In this document: piece after piece, positions 34,919 through 43,567 of the stretch
How the letters are laid out: the number at the start of each line of letters is the position of its first letter
Numbering within the stretch: the stretch's first letter is position 1
Program-made: the position numbers and the translations under genes
Notes under the pieces: model-generated
Seen by the model: only the letters and a program-made list of their open reading frames with translations
What the model was told of the DNA's origin: nothing
Database searches by the model: none
Source: Vibrio owensii CAIM 1854 = LMG 25443
GTDB taxonomy: Bacteria; Pseudomonadota; Gammaproteobacteria; Enterobacterales; Vibrionaceae
Length of the DNA: 54,836 nucleotides
Assembly: GCF_000817815.1 (NCBI RefSeq)
Contig: NZ_JPRD01000037.1
Location: forward strand, 1-54,836
Direction of reading: 5' to 3'

Positions 34919-35413
34919 CTAAATCCGATAGCAGATAAAGTTACTCTCTTCTGTTTCGCTCTGATTGAAAAAGAACAGTTGTTCGTCCTCCACTTTGTAA
35001 ATGAAGTCCGTTTTTGTGCCCACGTATGAGTTCATGTCTCTTACAAACACTTCACTCTCCGTTGGCTGTTCATTCCAACTTACTTTCTGATAATCCACGG
35101 TAAGCGCATGACCATCCACTTGATACTTGCCGTTATAAACCAGTTCATATTCTTTGCTTTCGCCCTTTTTTGTTAGCAAGGATCCTTTCTGGAAAATGTA
35201 CATGTCTCTATCCGAGCTAAACACCACGACAGAACGGTCACTGATGTTTTCATAACGGCGGTAACCTCTGGTAATAAAGTCTTCTTCAAACGTTGCACAC
35301 GCCCAACGCGAACCAGTAATTTCATCAGATTGGAAATACTTTTGGTGAACAACCACGCCCACTAGGCCAGTTAGCAATGCAATATTGAGTACGAGGAGTT
35401 TGTTTATCTGCAT
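34919..35413 (-). CDS. ToxS/VtrC-like membrane-anchored periplasmic partner protein
   Basis: A 164-residue protein with one N-terminal membrane helix (LLVLNIALLTGLVGVVVH) and a beta-rich periplasmic part that opens with GSRWAC, resembling the G-x-W start of lipocalin-like barrels. It has two Cys (RWAC and FICYRI at the very end) that could form a disulfide. Size, topology and a 10-base overlap with the upstream ToxR-type regulator gene are those of ToxS and VtrC. I do not see convincing residue identity with either, so it is a co-component by architecture. The likely task is to stabilise the regulator and form part of a ligand pocket. Confidence 0.62.
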   Translation of the reverse strand: MQINKLLVLNIALLTGLVGVVVHQKYFQSDEITGSRWACATFEEDFITRGYRRYENISDRSVVVFSSDRDMYIFQKGSLLTKKGESKEYELVYNGKYQVDGHALTVDYQKVSWNEQPTESEVFVRDMNSYVGTKTDFIYKVEDEQLFFFNQSETEESNFICYRI

Positions 35414-36237
35414 ATTGCATCCGCCCTGCTCATGCTCTCTAAGACCGTTTCCTTCAAGGTGTCGATATCGAGAGAAAACTTAATGTAGTTGACGTTCTTA
35501 TTGCTGTTTTTGGCGAAAGCAAACGCACGCAAAATATGCGCCCCTTCTTGATAAGCCGATTCGGATACGCGCAAATACACGATGGCCGGACACACCGGAA
35601 ATACCTCATCATTGAGGCTTTTTGCCAAAGCAGAAAGGTCTAACTCGTCATGATTTTGGTCGTAAAAGTAGAATTCGGTTTCAGACACAGAAAAGTGTTG
35701 GTAATCCGAATCATCAAGAAAATCAGGATGTGGAACAAACGGACGAAAATAAAGCACAGAGACAATCGCGATAATCAGGAAAGCCGTCATCAATATCGGA
35801 GTTAAACTAAATGCCTTATCTCGCGATTCAGATTCTTGTTTGGGCGCTGCTTTGACTTGAGGTTCAACATCATCAATTTCGAGCGTTTGGAGTTCCGGTA
35901 TCTCAACTTTCTGTCTGATGGGTTTCACATCCGCATCAACTTCCAGTAAATAGCCAATTTTACTCACCGTTTTAATCTGTACGCCTTGTGCGTTCAACTG
36001 AGCCAGTTTCTTTCTTAAACCGGAAATCACATTGGTTAATGCTTGATCGGTCACGACTGAGCCATCCCAACAGATTTCGAACAACGCCTCACGAGTCACA
36101 TGCACGCCCTGCTTTTCTATCAGCAAGTTCAATACATGGTATGGCAGCGGTCTTAGGGGAACATCATCGCCGTCTGAATTGGACAGTTTCCTTGTCGTCG
36201 GATCGAGGATTAAATTGGCGAAATAGATTCTATGCAT
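35404..36237 (-). CDS. ToxR/VtrA-like transmembrane winged-helix regulator
   Basis: A 277-residue one-component regulator. The N-terminal OmpR/ToxR-type winged helix spans about 5-100 (RPLPYHVLNLLIEKQGVHVT, LFEICWDGSVVTDQALTNVI, LRKKL, TVSKIGYLL); a charged linker follows, then one membrane helix (PILMTAFLIIAIVSVLYF, about 146-163) and a periplasmic domain with two Cys (VFPVCPA and the terminal ICR). There is no receiver domain, so it must sense directly across the membrane. The gene overlaps its putative partner by 10 bases and is divergent from an outer-membrane protein gene, a layout like ToxR and its porin targets. The signal is unknown; bile salts or host cues are only an analogy. Confidence 0.85.
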   Translation of the reverse strand: MHRIYFANLILDPTTRKLSNSDGDDVPLRPLPYHVLNLLIEKQGVHVTREALFEICWDGSVVTDQALTNVISGLRKKLAQLNAQGVQIKTVSKIGYLLEVDADVKPIRQKVEIPELQTLEIDDVEPQVKAAPKQESESRDKAFSLTPILMTAFLIIAIVSVLYFRPFVPHPDFLDDSDYQHFSVSETEFYFYDQNHDELDLSALAKSLNDEVFPVCPAIVYLRVSESAYQEGAHILRAFAFAKNSNKNVNYIKFSLDIDTLKETVLESMSRADAICR

Positions 36238-36330
36238 ACAGGCTCACTACTTTCTCAACTCCTTGAATTATAGGTTAGGTTTCTCAAACCACTCGAAAAA
36301 CCAAATCAACCTCATCACACCAGCATAAAG

Positions 36331-36345
36331 CGTCCAGTTTGGACG
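36331..36345. promoter_or_regulatory. Palindrome CGTCCA-GTT-TGGACG
   Basis: Perfect 6-bp arms around GTT, 94 bases upstream of the ToxR-like gene's start and in the shared intergenic region with the outer-membrane gene. It may be an operator or a short stem. No known site matches. Confidence 0.35.
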
Positions 36346-36439
36346 TAATCAAGGATTCAAACATCGATTTCTTGTTATGCATACCTTCCAATCACATAAA
36401 AAACACACAATTATCTAAGTGGCTAAATCAATGGGAATT

Positions 36440-36472
36440 ATTTGGTTTTTGTTTGCTTTTTATTTAGTTTTT
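36440..36472. repeat. Three tandem 11-bp repeats upstream of the outer-membrane gene
   Basis: ATTTGGTTTTT, GTTTGCTTTTT and ATTTAGTTTTT follow each other without gaps, consensus RTTTNSTTTTT with A or G in position 5-6. Read on the other strand they give AAAAANNAAAY units in helical phase, as expected for tandem binding of a winged-helix (ToxR/OmpR-type) protein. They end 68 bases before the ATG at 36541. Confidence 0.65.
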
Positions 36473-36540
36473 CAGCGCCTCATTTAGATAATGAACACCG
36501 TTTTAAATATAAAAAGACAGACAGTCATACAGAGGTAACT

Positions 36541-37098
36541 ATGAAAAACACAATCATCCTTTTATCCGCTCTTTTTAGCGTTTGTGCTCAAGCAAATGGT
36601 TCACAAGATGTCTCAGGTTTTTATCTTGGAGGCGGTGTGGGTAACAACACGTTTAGTGACGATAACCCGTTTACAAAAGTGGATGACAACGGCACCGCAT
36701 TCAAAATCATTGGTGGTTATCAGTTCAACCGTATCGTTGCGGTTGAAGCGCAGTACACCAATTATGGTGATTTTAAGATCGTAGATACCGCTTATGATTT
36801 AGGTGCGAGCAACGTCTCGGTAGCGGCGAATATTGGTTACTCATTCAATAATGGCCTGCGCCCTTTCGCAACCTTTGGTTTGGGTTATATGTCTGTTGAT
36901 ATTCCGACGACAGACAATGAAGATGATTTATCCCTACGTATCGGTGCAGGTCTGGAATACACGCCAATTCAATTAGAAAACATCACCTTTCGCGTGGCGT
37001 ATGAGATGGACCATTTCACAGTAAAACCGAAAGGTTCAAGTCTGGATACAGACGTACAGATTGGCTCTTTCTATGCGGGCGCTACCTATAAGTTCTAA
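36541..37098 (+). CDS. Outer-membrane beta-barrel protein (OmpA/OmpX-like)
   Basis: A 185-residue protein with a signal peptide (about 1-19, ...SVCAQA) and an eight-strand-type barrel pattern: GFYLGGGVGNNTF, FKIIGGYQFNRIVAVEAQYTNYG, VSVAANIGYSF, GLRPFATFGLGYMSV, LRIGAGLEYTP, and the terminal SFYAGATYKF ending in Phe as barrels do. The open frame continues 33 codons upstream, but AGAGGT before the ATG at 36541 and the signal peptide fix the start. It is divergent from the ToxR-like gene, and tandem repeats lie upstream, so control by that regulator is the natural hypothesis. It has no peptidoglycan-binding domain. Confidence 0.88.
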   Translation: MKNTIILLSALFSVCAQANGSQDVSGFYLGGGVGNNTFSDDNPFTKVDDNGTAFKIIGGYQFNRIVAVEAQYTNYGDFKIVDTAYDLGASNVSVAANIGYSFNNGLRPFATFGLGYMSVDIPTTDNEDDLSLRIGAGLEYTPIQLENITFRVAYEMDHFTVKPKGSSLDTDVQIGSFYAGATYKF

Positions 37099-37167
37099 AC
37101 TGGCTAGGTTCTAAAACAGCCTAAGCTCCAAAAACAATAGAAATAAAAGCAAACACATAGAAACCAC

Positions 37168-37203
37168 AAAGGGCGAACGCTTATGATAAGTGTTCGCCCT
37201 TTT
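37168..37203. terminator. Bidirectional terminator between beta-barrel and lipoprotein genes
   Basis: AAAGGGCGAACGCTTAT and its near-complement (ATAAGTGTTCGCCCTTTT) form a stem of about 16 bp with one wobble, between two convergent genes. Confidence 0.88.
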
Positions 37204-37236
37204 CTTGTTCAAGTTGGCAGTGTTTAAACCGACAAT

Positions 37237-37950
37237 TTATTGCATGGGTTCAGATTCGATATCCACGTCGCCGCTGCTCAAGTTCACCGTTGCATTGTAC
37301 ACACTGTGCGGGTCGCCATGATGCTTAAAGGTAAAGTGATAAACGTTCGCCGGCGTCCAGATCTCTTTATCGTCGACAGGCAGAATGTCGTAACCATCTT
37401 GTTGGTAAAGCTCGGTTGCCATCACATACGCGATTGCTGTTTGCACTTGAGTGTTATGGTCGTATTTTGGCTCGACAGATGGGTTACTTGGGTAAGAGTC
37501 ACCATTAAAGCTCATTTGACGGTATGCGCCATTGCTCCACACAACAAAATCTTGCCAACCGTTGCTGTAGCTGTCTATAAGTGCAATCGGCGTTCTGGTT
37601 ACTGACATACGGCTAAGCACTTTACCGCTGTTATCGAATATGTAACCAGTACAGCCACCACTGCCGCAGAAGAAACGATCTTGGAATAACACAAAGTGCT
37701 CTGCCATACCGTCACTGTTTAAGTCAGCGGAACCCACTTGGTAGTTGATCTTGTCGTTTGCTAAAGAAAGCCCTTCTGGGTTCAGAATGCTTTGGTCAAT
37801 CCAAGTTGCGATTGTTGCCGCATCGGCACTTTTCACTTCGACAGGCGCTTGCGCTTCCGTAGTATTTGAAGAAACGCCGTCTGTCGTAGAACAGCCAATA
37901 AGCGTTAGAGAACCTAACAGGAAGAGTCCATGTAATCCGCGATTGTTCAT
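37237..37950 (-). CDS. Lipoprotein of unknown function
   Basis: A 237-residue protein starting MNNRGLHGLFLLGSLTLIGC, a lipoprotein signal with the lipid-bearing Cys at 20. The mature part has DLNSDGMAEHFVLFQDR, an EF-hand-like calcium-binding loop of the FG-GAP kind, a Cys pair (FFCGSGGC) and a run of aromatic beta-like segments. I recognise no family. The start at 37950 is preferred over the frame's first ATG at 38004 because it gives the lipoprotein signal. It is monocistronic. The C-terminus ends in an acidic stretch (SGDVDIESEPMQ). Confidence 0.7.
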   Translation of the reverse strand: MNNRGLHGLFLLGSLTLIGCSTTDGVSSNTTEAQAPVEVKSADAATIATWIDQSILNPEGLSLANDKINYQVGSADLNSDGMAEHFVLFQDRFFCGSGGCTGYIFDNSGKVLSRMSVTRTPIALIDSYSNGWQDFVVWSNGAYRQMSFNGDSYPSNPSVEPKYDHNTQVQTAIAYVMATELYQQDGYDILPVDDKEIWTPANVYHFTFKHHGDPHSVYNATVNLSSGDVDIESEPMQ

Positions 37951-38049
37951 TTGCGTTCGCTCTTTTAATGATGATGTGTTCTTAGTATACGCATGATTTA
38001 TCAATCGCTTGTAAGAAAATCATAAAAATCAGTTAGGTGTACACGAAAC

Positions 38050-38140
38050 CACCAGCCCTTCTTTGCACCTTCATCTTCTTCCCGCTTCTAGATTCTCGGC
38101 TCCATTATTTTCTCGTATCTCGCATCTTAATTCTCTCGGA
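38050..38140. repeat. Pyrimidine-rich intergenic stretch, probably a dispersed repeat
   Basis: About 90 bases of C/T-rich sequence with repeated TCTCG, TTCTAGATTCTCGG and TATCTCGCATC-like words between the lipoprotein gene and the RND operon terminator. Read on the minus strand it is a run of GAGA/CGAGA words. It resembles the purine-rich intergenic repeats I associate with Harveyi-clade genomes. No ORF is present. Confidence 0.35.
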
Positions 38141-38142
38141 TC

Positions 38143-38173
38143 AAAAAAGCCCTGAGGAATACCCTCAGGGCTT
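38143..38173 (-). terminator. Terminator of the RND efflux operon
   Basis: On the minus strand AAGCCCTGAGG and CCTCAGGGCTT form an 11-bp stem with a 5-base loop, then T6, 38 bases after the pump gene's stop. Confidence 0.9.
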
Positions 38174-38210
38174 GGCAGGAATCTGACAATAAATAAAGCC
38201 AGGAAGTCCC

Positions 38211-41200
38211 TTATGCAGTGGTTGGTTTGATCTTAAACAGAATTGCAAACATGACTGGTACAACAATCAGAGTCAATACTGTAGCAAAACCAAGGCCTGC
38301 CATAATCGTAATAGCCATTGAGCCAAAGAACGCATCAAACACCAATGGAATCATACCTAGGATGGTGGTCAGCGCCGCCATACTTACTGGTCGAACACGG
38401 CTAATCGCACTGTCGACAATCGCTAAGTAAGGATCCTTACCTGATGCTAGCTCTAGGTTAATCTGGTCAAGAAGTACGATACCGTTTTTCAGAATCATAC
38501 CGCTCAAGCTCAATAGACCTAAGAACGCGGTAAAGCTAAATGGCATGTTTGTCGTCAGAAGACCAAATGCCACACCGATGATAGACAGCGGTACTGTGAA
38601 CCAAATAACCAATGGCTTCTTCAGTGAGTTAAACAGCAGCATCGTAATGATGAACATCAACAAGTAACCCATTGGCAGCGAGCCAAACAGACCTTCTTGT
38701 GCATCTTTCGATGATTCGTACTCACCACCCCACGTGATTTCGTAACCTTCTGGGATATGCAGTGCCATCACTTTTGGTTGAACACGAGCAAACAAGCTTG
38801 CTGCGGTGTCATCGCTCAATACATCGTGGTCAGCCAGCACCGTTAGAGTACGTTTGCGGTCACGACGCTGAATCAGTGGCTCATCCCAATCCAGTTTCAC
38901 GCCATCAATCACTTGATCAACTGGGATGTAGCTTTGGAGCGATGGACTCCAGATGTTCACGTTTTGCAGTGATTCAAAGTCCACACGCTCTGCTTCTGGC
39001 AAACGCGTCATGATAGGCAGAATGTGCGTACCATCGCGAAGGAAGCCAAGTGTGCTACCACCAAATGCCATTTGCAGTGTGCTTGAAAGATCTTCTTTCG
39101 AGATACCCAAGCGACGTGCTTTAGATTCGTTGAATACAGGTACTAGCTCTTTAGTGCGCTCACGCCAGTCGTGACGGATGTTACGAGCACCCGGGTCAGT
39201 ATGAAGAATATCTTCTACTTGTACCGCAAGCTCACGTAGCACTTGTGGATCCGGGCCAGTAATACGCGCTTCAATCTTAGACGCTGGTGACGGGCCGAAT
39301 TCCATCAACTTGAACTGGAACGTTGGTTTATCGAACGTCTTCGCTAAGTTGTCGTCCAGCTTATGCAGAAGCTCAAACATGTTCTCACGGTCCGTAGTAC
39401 GAACTTGGAACTGTGCGTAGGCTTCGTAGCTCTTCTCTGGTTGGTAAGTCAGAGCGAAACGCTGCAAACCTTGGCCAATCGACGCTGAAACAAAATCAAT
39501 GTTGTCTTGAGTACGGATGTAGCTTTCAACTTCTTCCGCTTTCTTGATGGTCTCGCGAATGTCTGTGCCTTCAGGCATCCACATATCAACGTAGAACATC
39601 GGCGTGTTTGACGGCGGGAAGAACTGTTGTTTCACACTACCAAACGCAACCACAGCACCAACTAGCAGCGCGACCATGCCTGCTACCGTTAACCAACGGA
39701 AACGAAGCGCAAGTTTAAGAGACGCACCAAACGCGACGAACAACCAACCTTTGTATGGGTCTTCGTCTTCTGCACCTGCGTTCTTGTCTTCTTCTTTCAA
39801 TAGAAGATCCGCTAGGAATGGCGTTAGCGTAATTGCCGTAATCCAGCTCAAGAATAGCGAGAAACACAGTACCCAGAACAGAGAGCCCATGAACTCACCA
39901 GTCGCATCTTGTGACAGACCGATAGGCGCAAACGCGGTAATAGCAATGACTGTCGCACCAAGCAGCGGCCACTGAGTTTGTTTCACGATATCTGTTGCGG
40001 CTTGAACTTTGGTTCGCCCTTTCTTAAGGCCAACCAATATCCCCTCGACCACCACGATGGCGTTGTCCACCAGCATACCGAGTGCAATGATCAGCGCGCC
40101 AAGTGAGATACGGTGTAGCTCAATGTTGTTGTAGTTCATCAAGATGAAGGTACCGAATACCGTCAACAACAGCACCAAACCGATGATCACACCACTTCGT
40201 AAACCCATGGTGAACAGCAGTACGATGATTACGATAGCCACAGCTTCTGCCAAGCTAATAACAAACGCTTTTACTGAATCGTCTACTTCTTGTGATTGAT
40301 TGTAGAAGTAGTTCATATCGATACCAGCGGGCTTGATGGTCTCAAGGCTTGCTAGTTCAGCTTCAATACGTTGACCGACTTCTACTACGTTTACGCCAGA
40401 TGCAAACGAAATACCGATGTTGATTGCTTTTTTACCGTTGTACAGCAGCACATTACCCGGCTTTTCTTGAATGCCACGGCTGATGGTTGCAACGTCTTTC
40501 AAGCGAATCAGGTTACCCGTATCGCGACCATGAATAATCAGGTTTTCTAGGGCTTCTACGGTGTTTAACGTACCGCTTGGGCGAATAATGAGGCTCTCGC
40601 CGTTTACCATTACCTCACCTGCAGAAACCACATTGTTCTGTTGGTTCAGCAAGCCAGAAATTACATTCATGTCGAGGTTCAGAGCCGCCAAGCGATCCAA
40701 TGAAATCTCAACAAACAGCATCTCTTGTTGGTCGCCAGCGATATCAACTTTACCCACGCCATCGATCAGTTCGAGTTCACGTGTGAGTTGGTCTGCGTAA
40801 CGTTTCAATTCTACGTAATCGTAGTCATCACCCGTTAGCATCAGCATTACGCCGTACACGTCACCAAAGTCATCAATGATTTGCAGAGATTGAACGCCTT
40901 GCGGCAAAGTTGGTTGCAGATCGTTGATTTTACGGCGCATTTCATCCCAGATTTGCGGCAATTCATCCGGACCGTAATCCATCTTCATGCTCACCATAAT
41001 CTGTGACATACCACTTGAGGACGTTGACGTAATCTTATCGATATAAGGCAGCTTACGAATCTCTTTCTCAAGCGGATACGTCAGCTCTTCTTCTACTTCT
41101 TTAGAAGTCGCACCAGGATAAGTCGCAATCACCATCGCATCTTTGATGGTAAATGCCGGGTCTTCCAATCGACCCAGTTCTAGGAACGACGTCACACCGC

Positions 41201-41270
41201 CGATCGCTAGAATAACGATGAACAGCCAGCTGATGACTTTGTTCTTAATTGAGTATTCAGCAATGCTCAT
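38211..41270 (-). CDS. RND efflux pump, inner-membrane transporter
   Basis: A 1019-residue RND permease of the hydrophobe/amphiphile efflux type: a first helix near the N-terminus, two large periplasmic domains (DPAFTIKDAMVIATYPGATSKEVEEELTYP is the family opening), and helix 4 with the proton-relay pair in LGMLVDNAIVVVEG. The C-terminus has GMILKNGIVLLDQINLELASGKDP and a final helix bundle. It exports drugs, bile acids or similar compounds through an adaptor and a TolC-type channel, and no outer-membrane component is encoded in the operon. It overlaps the stop of the second adaptor gene by one base (TAATG). V. parahaemolyticus has named Vme operons with two adaptors; I cannot say which one this is. 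Confidence 0.94.
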   Translation of the reverse strand: MSIAEYSIKNKVISWLFIVILAIGGVTSFLELGRLEDPAFTIKDAMVIATYPGATSKEVEEELTYPLEKEIRKLPYIDKITSTSSSGMSQIMVSMKMDYGPDELPQIWDEMRRKINDLQPTLPQGVQSLQIIDDFGDVYGVMLMLTGDDYDYVELKRYADQLTRELELIDGVGKVDIAGDQQEMLFVEISLDRLAALNLDMNVISGLLNQQNNVVSAGEVMVNGESLIIRPSGTLNTVEALENLIIHGRDTGNLIRLKDVATISRGIQEKPGNVLLYNGKKAINIGISFASGVNVVEVGQRIEAELASLETIKPAGIDMNYFYNQSQEVDDSVKAFVISLAEAVAIVIIVLLFTMGLRSGVIIGLVLLLTVFGTFILMNYNNIELHRISLGALIIALGMLVDNAIVVVEGILVGLKKGRTKVQAATDIVKQTQWPLLGATVIAITAFAPIGLSQDATGEFMGSLFWVLCFSLFLSWITAITLTPFLADLLLKEEDKNAGAEDEDPYKGWLFVAFGASLKLALRFRWLTVAGMVALLVGAVVAFGSVKQQFFPPSNTPMFYVDMWMPEGTDIRETIKKAEEVESYIRTQDNIDFVSASIGQGLQRFALTYQPEKSYEAYAQFQVRTTDRENMFELLHKLDDNLAKTFDKPTFQFKLMEFGPSPASKIEARITGPDPQVLRELAVQVEDILHTDPGARNIRHDWRERTKELVPVFNESKARRLGISKEDLSSTLQMAFGGSTLGFLRDGTHILPIMTRLPEAERVDFESLQNVNIWSPSLQSYIPVDQVIDGVKLDWDEPLIQRRDRKRTLTVLADHDVLSDDTAASLFARVQPKVMALHIPEGYEITWGGEYESSKDAQEGLFGSLPMGYLLMFIITMLLFNSLKKPLVIWFTVPLSIIGVAFGLLTTNMPFSFTAFLGLLSLSGMILKNGIVLLDQINLELASGKDPYLAIVDSAISRVRPVSMAALTTILGMIPLVFDAFFGSMAITIMAGLGFATVLTLIVVPVMFAILFKIKPTTA

Positions 41271-42331
41271 TATTGTTGTTTCTCCACCACATCCACATGC
41301 TTACCTTCTCGCAGTTTGCGTAAGCTGGAATTCACTAATACATCGCCTTGAGCAACACCTGATGACACAATCGCACCTTCGCCATTAACTTGGTCGATGG
41401 TCACTTCCACTTTAGTGACAGCGTCACCATTCAATTTCCAAACGAAAAACTCACCATCTTGATTGCCCGCTTGTAATGCAGTCATTGGGATGTTGTAGCC
41501 ATCAATGGAAGTAATGCCCGCTGCCACCATGTCTACTGCAACACTTACGCTAGTACCCGGCAGAATCTCTTCCTCAGGTTGTGGCATAGTTAAATACATT
41601 TGGTAGGTTTGAGTTTGAGCATTTGGCTCACTGGTGTGCTCCAAATAATCCAACGCATAAGATTTCGCGTCACCCGAGAACGTTGCTTGAGGTTGGTAGC
41701 TCATGCTTTGTGTATTTGGGTTTACCATCGCAAGCACGTTGTCTGACAGCTCGATACGAACGTAAACTTTGTCGCTTTGGTACAGGTTGAGAACCGGCTC
41801 ACCAATCGCAACACGCTCAAAACGTTCTTTGAATACATCCGAAACCTTACCCGCAAACGGAGCAAATAAACGTGTGTAGTTCAATTGGTTTGTCGCGTTA
41901 TAGAAGTTTGCTTCAGCCAGCTTTTTATTTGCTGTTAGCTCATCCAATTCCGCTTTAGAAATCATTTGGCGGTTATGCAGCTCTTCACCACGTTTAAGCT
42001 GACGAATCGCAAGCGTGTATTGTGCTTCTGCATCGTTTACTGCTTGCTTCTCTTTGCTGTCGTCTAGCTTGGCGATCATTTGGCCTTCTTTAACCGTGTC
42101 ACCCGCTTTGACTAACACATGCTGAACTTCGCCTGCGCGACGGAATGCAATTGGCGTTTGTTCCGCAGGCACGACTTGGCCTTTGAATGTGCGGTATTGG
42201 CTTTTTACTGGAACATCGACAGCAACCGTAGAAACATACAAAGGCTGCTCTGCGGTGACTTCGTCTGTGCTGTTACAACCGGTTAGTACCGCCAGTGCGA
42301 TAGCCGATACTGTGAATAATGAACGTTTCAT
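41270..42331 (-). CDS. RND efflux periplasmic adaptor, second of two
   Basis: A 353-residue membrane-fusion protein. The lipoprotein signal ends at LTGC (Cys19). The usual folds follow: lipoyl halves (GEVQHVLVKAGDTVKEGQMIAKLD and LNYTRLFAPFAGKVSDV), a helical hairpin between them (about 95-155), and a beta-barrel part (KVYVRIELSDNVLAMV). It links the pump to the outer-membrane channel. It overlaps both neighbours by single bases (TAATG at each junction), indicating one co-translated operon. Two tandem adaptors per pump suggest a heteromeric adaptor ring. Confidence 0.92.
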   Translation of the reverse strand: MKRSLFTVSAIALAVLTGCNSTDEVTAEQPLYVSTVAVDVPVKSQYRTFKGQVVPAEQTPIAFRRAGEVQHVLVKAGDTVKEGQMIAKLDDSKEKQAVNDAEAQYTLAIRQLKRGEELHNRQMISKAELDELTANKKLAEANFYNATNQLNYTRLFAPFAGKVSDVFKERFERVAIGEPVLNLYQSDKVYVRIELSDNVLAMVNPNTQSMSYQPQATFSGDAKSYALDYLEHTSEPNAQTQTYQMYLTMPQPEEEILPGTSVSVAVDMVAAGITSIDGYNIPMTALQAGNQDGEFFVWKLNGDAVTKVEVTIDQVNGEGAIVSSGVAQGDVLVNSSLRKLREGKHVDVVEKQQ

Positions 42332-43404
42332 TAGATACCTTCCTCACGAACCCAAGCTTTCACCACTTGGCCTTCCACTAGGCGTTCAACACCTGCAATA
42401 ACAACGTAATCATTCTTGTCCAGACCCGACTCCACAGCACCGTTCGCATTGAGTGACAAGGTCACTTTATTCACTTGCTGTGTATCGCTGTCCATTACCC
42501 AAACCTCACCATGAGCGGCATCTTTCGACACCCAAGCCGCATTTGGCAGCATCATCGCGTTCGATACGTTTTGCTTCGCAATGTGTACTTGGCCTGTCAT
42601 GCCCGTTAGCAAGTTACGATCAGAAGGACGAGTAATCGTCACGATCGCTTCATAGCTGTTGGTATCGGCATTGGGTTGAGTAGAGATTTCTTTGAATTTG
42701 CCTTGGATGCGGTTGTTTGGCTCGCTGTCCATCGTCACCCACATATCTGCATCTTTAAGTGAGTTCAATGACACCGCTTCGGCGTAAGTCACAGGCAAAG
42801 TAAACGACACATCCAAAGTGGTGTTGTCGATTAGGTTTAGGATTTCTTGCTTAGCAGCAACCACTTGGTATGGCTTCACGTAGGTATAAGACACCACACC
42901 ATCAAACGGCGCATGAATCTCTGTGTAGCTCAAATCGGTTTTCGCTTGCTCTAAGTTTGCCAGTGCCGCTTTGTATTGCGTTTCTTGTTGGTCGTAACTG
43001 TCTGTACTAATCAGCTTCTTGTTGTACAAGCTTTTCGAGCGTTCCCATTGGGTTTTCGCTAGTGCGTACTGCGCTTGTGATGCATCAAGAGCTAACTGCA
43101 AGTCTTTTGGGTCTAGCGTTGCAAGTACATCGCCCTGCTTCACCTCTTCACCCATTCTCACGATCAACTTCTCAATTTCGCCACCTACCTGAAATGAAAG
43201 TTGGGCTCTGTACGTTGCATCTATTTGTGCAAGGAATGCATCGGAATCGGCAACTGTCAGATCATTAACAGCAAGTAATTTTACAGGTTTGATTAATGGC
43301 TCAGACGGTTCTGATACGGCTTTGTTACACCCTGTCAGCATCGTGGCGAGGCTCAATGCCACCGCTGCTCCGACAAATGTGCGCTTTAAGTATTGTTTTC
43401 GCAC
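42331..43404 (-). CDS. RND efflux periplasmic adaptor, first of two
   Basis: A 357-residue membrane-fusion protein beginning at a GTG (43404) with GGAG 9 nt upstream. The signal is lipoprotein-type with Cys26 in LTGC. Lipoyl motifs are ATYRAQLSFQVGGEIEKLIV and TEIHAPFDGVVSYTYVKP; a helical hairpin lies between about 105 and 160; the barrel segment includes LDVSFTLPVTYAEAV. It is first in the operon adaptor-adaptor-pump, with its promoter region shared with the divergent TetR gene and a palindromic operator 27 bases upstream of the start codon. Confidence 0.92.
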   Translation of the reverse strand: MRKQYLKRTFVGAAVALSLATMLTGCNKAVSEPSEPLIKPVKLLAVNDLTVADSDAFLAQIDATYRAQLSFQVGGEIEKLIVRMGEEVKQGDVLATLDPKDLQLALDASQAQYALAKTQWERSKSLYNKKLISTDSYDQQETQYKAALANLEQAKTDLSYTEIHAPFDGVVSYTYVKPYQVVAAKQEILNLIDNTTLDVSFTLPVTYAEAVSLNSLKDADMWVTMDSEPNNRIQGKFKEISTQPNADTNSYEAIVTITRPSDRNLLTGMTGQVHIAKQNVSNAMMLPNAAWVSKDAAHGEVWVMDSDTQQVNKVTLSLNANGAVESGLDKNDYVVIAGVERLVEGQVVKAWVREEGI

Positions 43405-43430
43405 TGGCTTTCTCCATCGACTTTATATTT

Positions 43431-43448
43431 ACTACACAGGTGTGCAGT
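43431..43448. promoter_or_regulatory. Putative TetR-family operator
   Basis: ACTACACAGGTGTGCAGT is an imperfect palindrome (14 of 18 positions symmetric, core CACA-GG-TGTG). It lies 27 bases from the first adaptor's start and 120 bases from the TetR gene's start, where one dimer pair could repress both divergent units. Confidence 0.65.
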
Positions 43449-43567
43449 ATATGTATAGCGAAAAAATGATCAACATATTTTCCACATGGATAATAAAATA
43501 ATTAGGCAAACTGTCCGGTTTCTGGTAAAAATAGGCGCGTTGATTAATATTCGGGAAAATTCGAACT

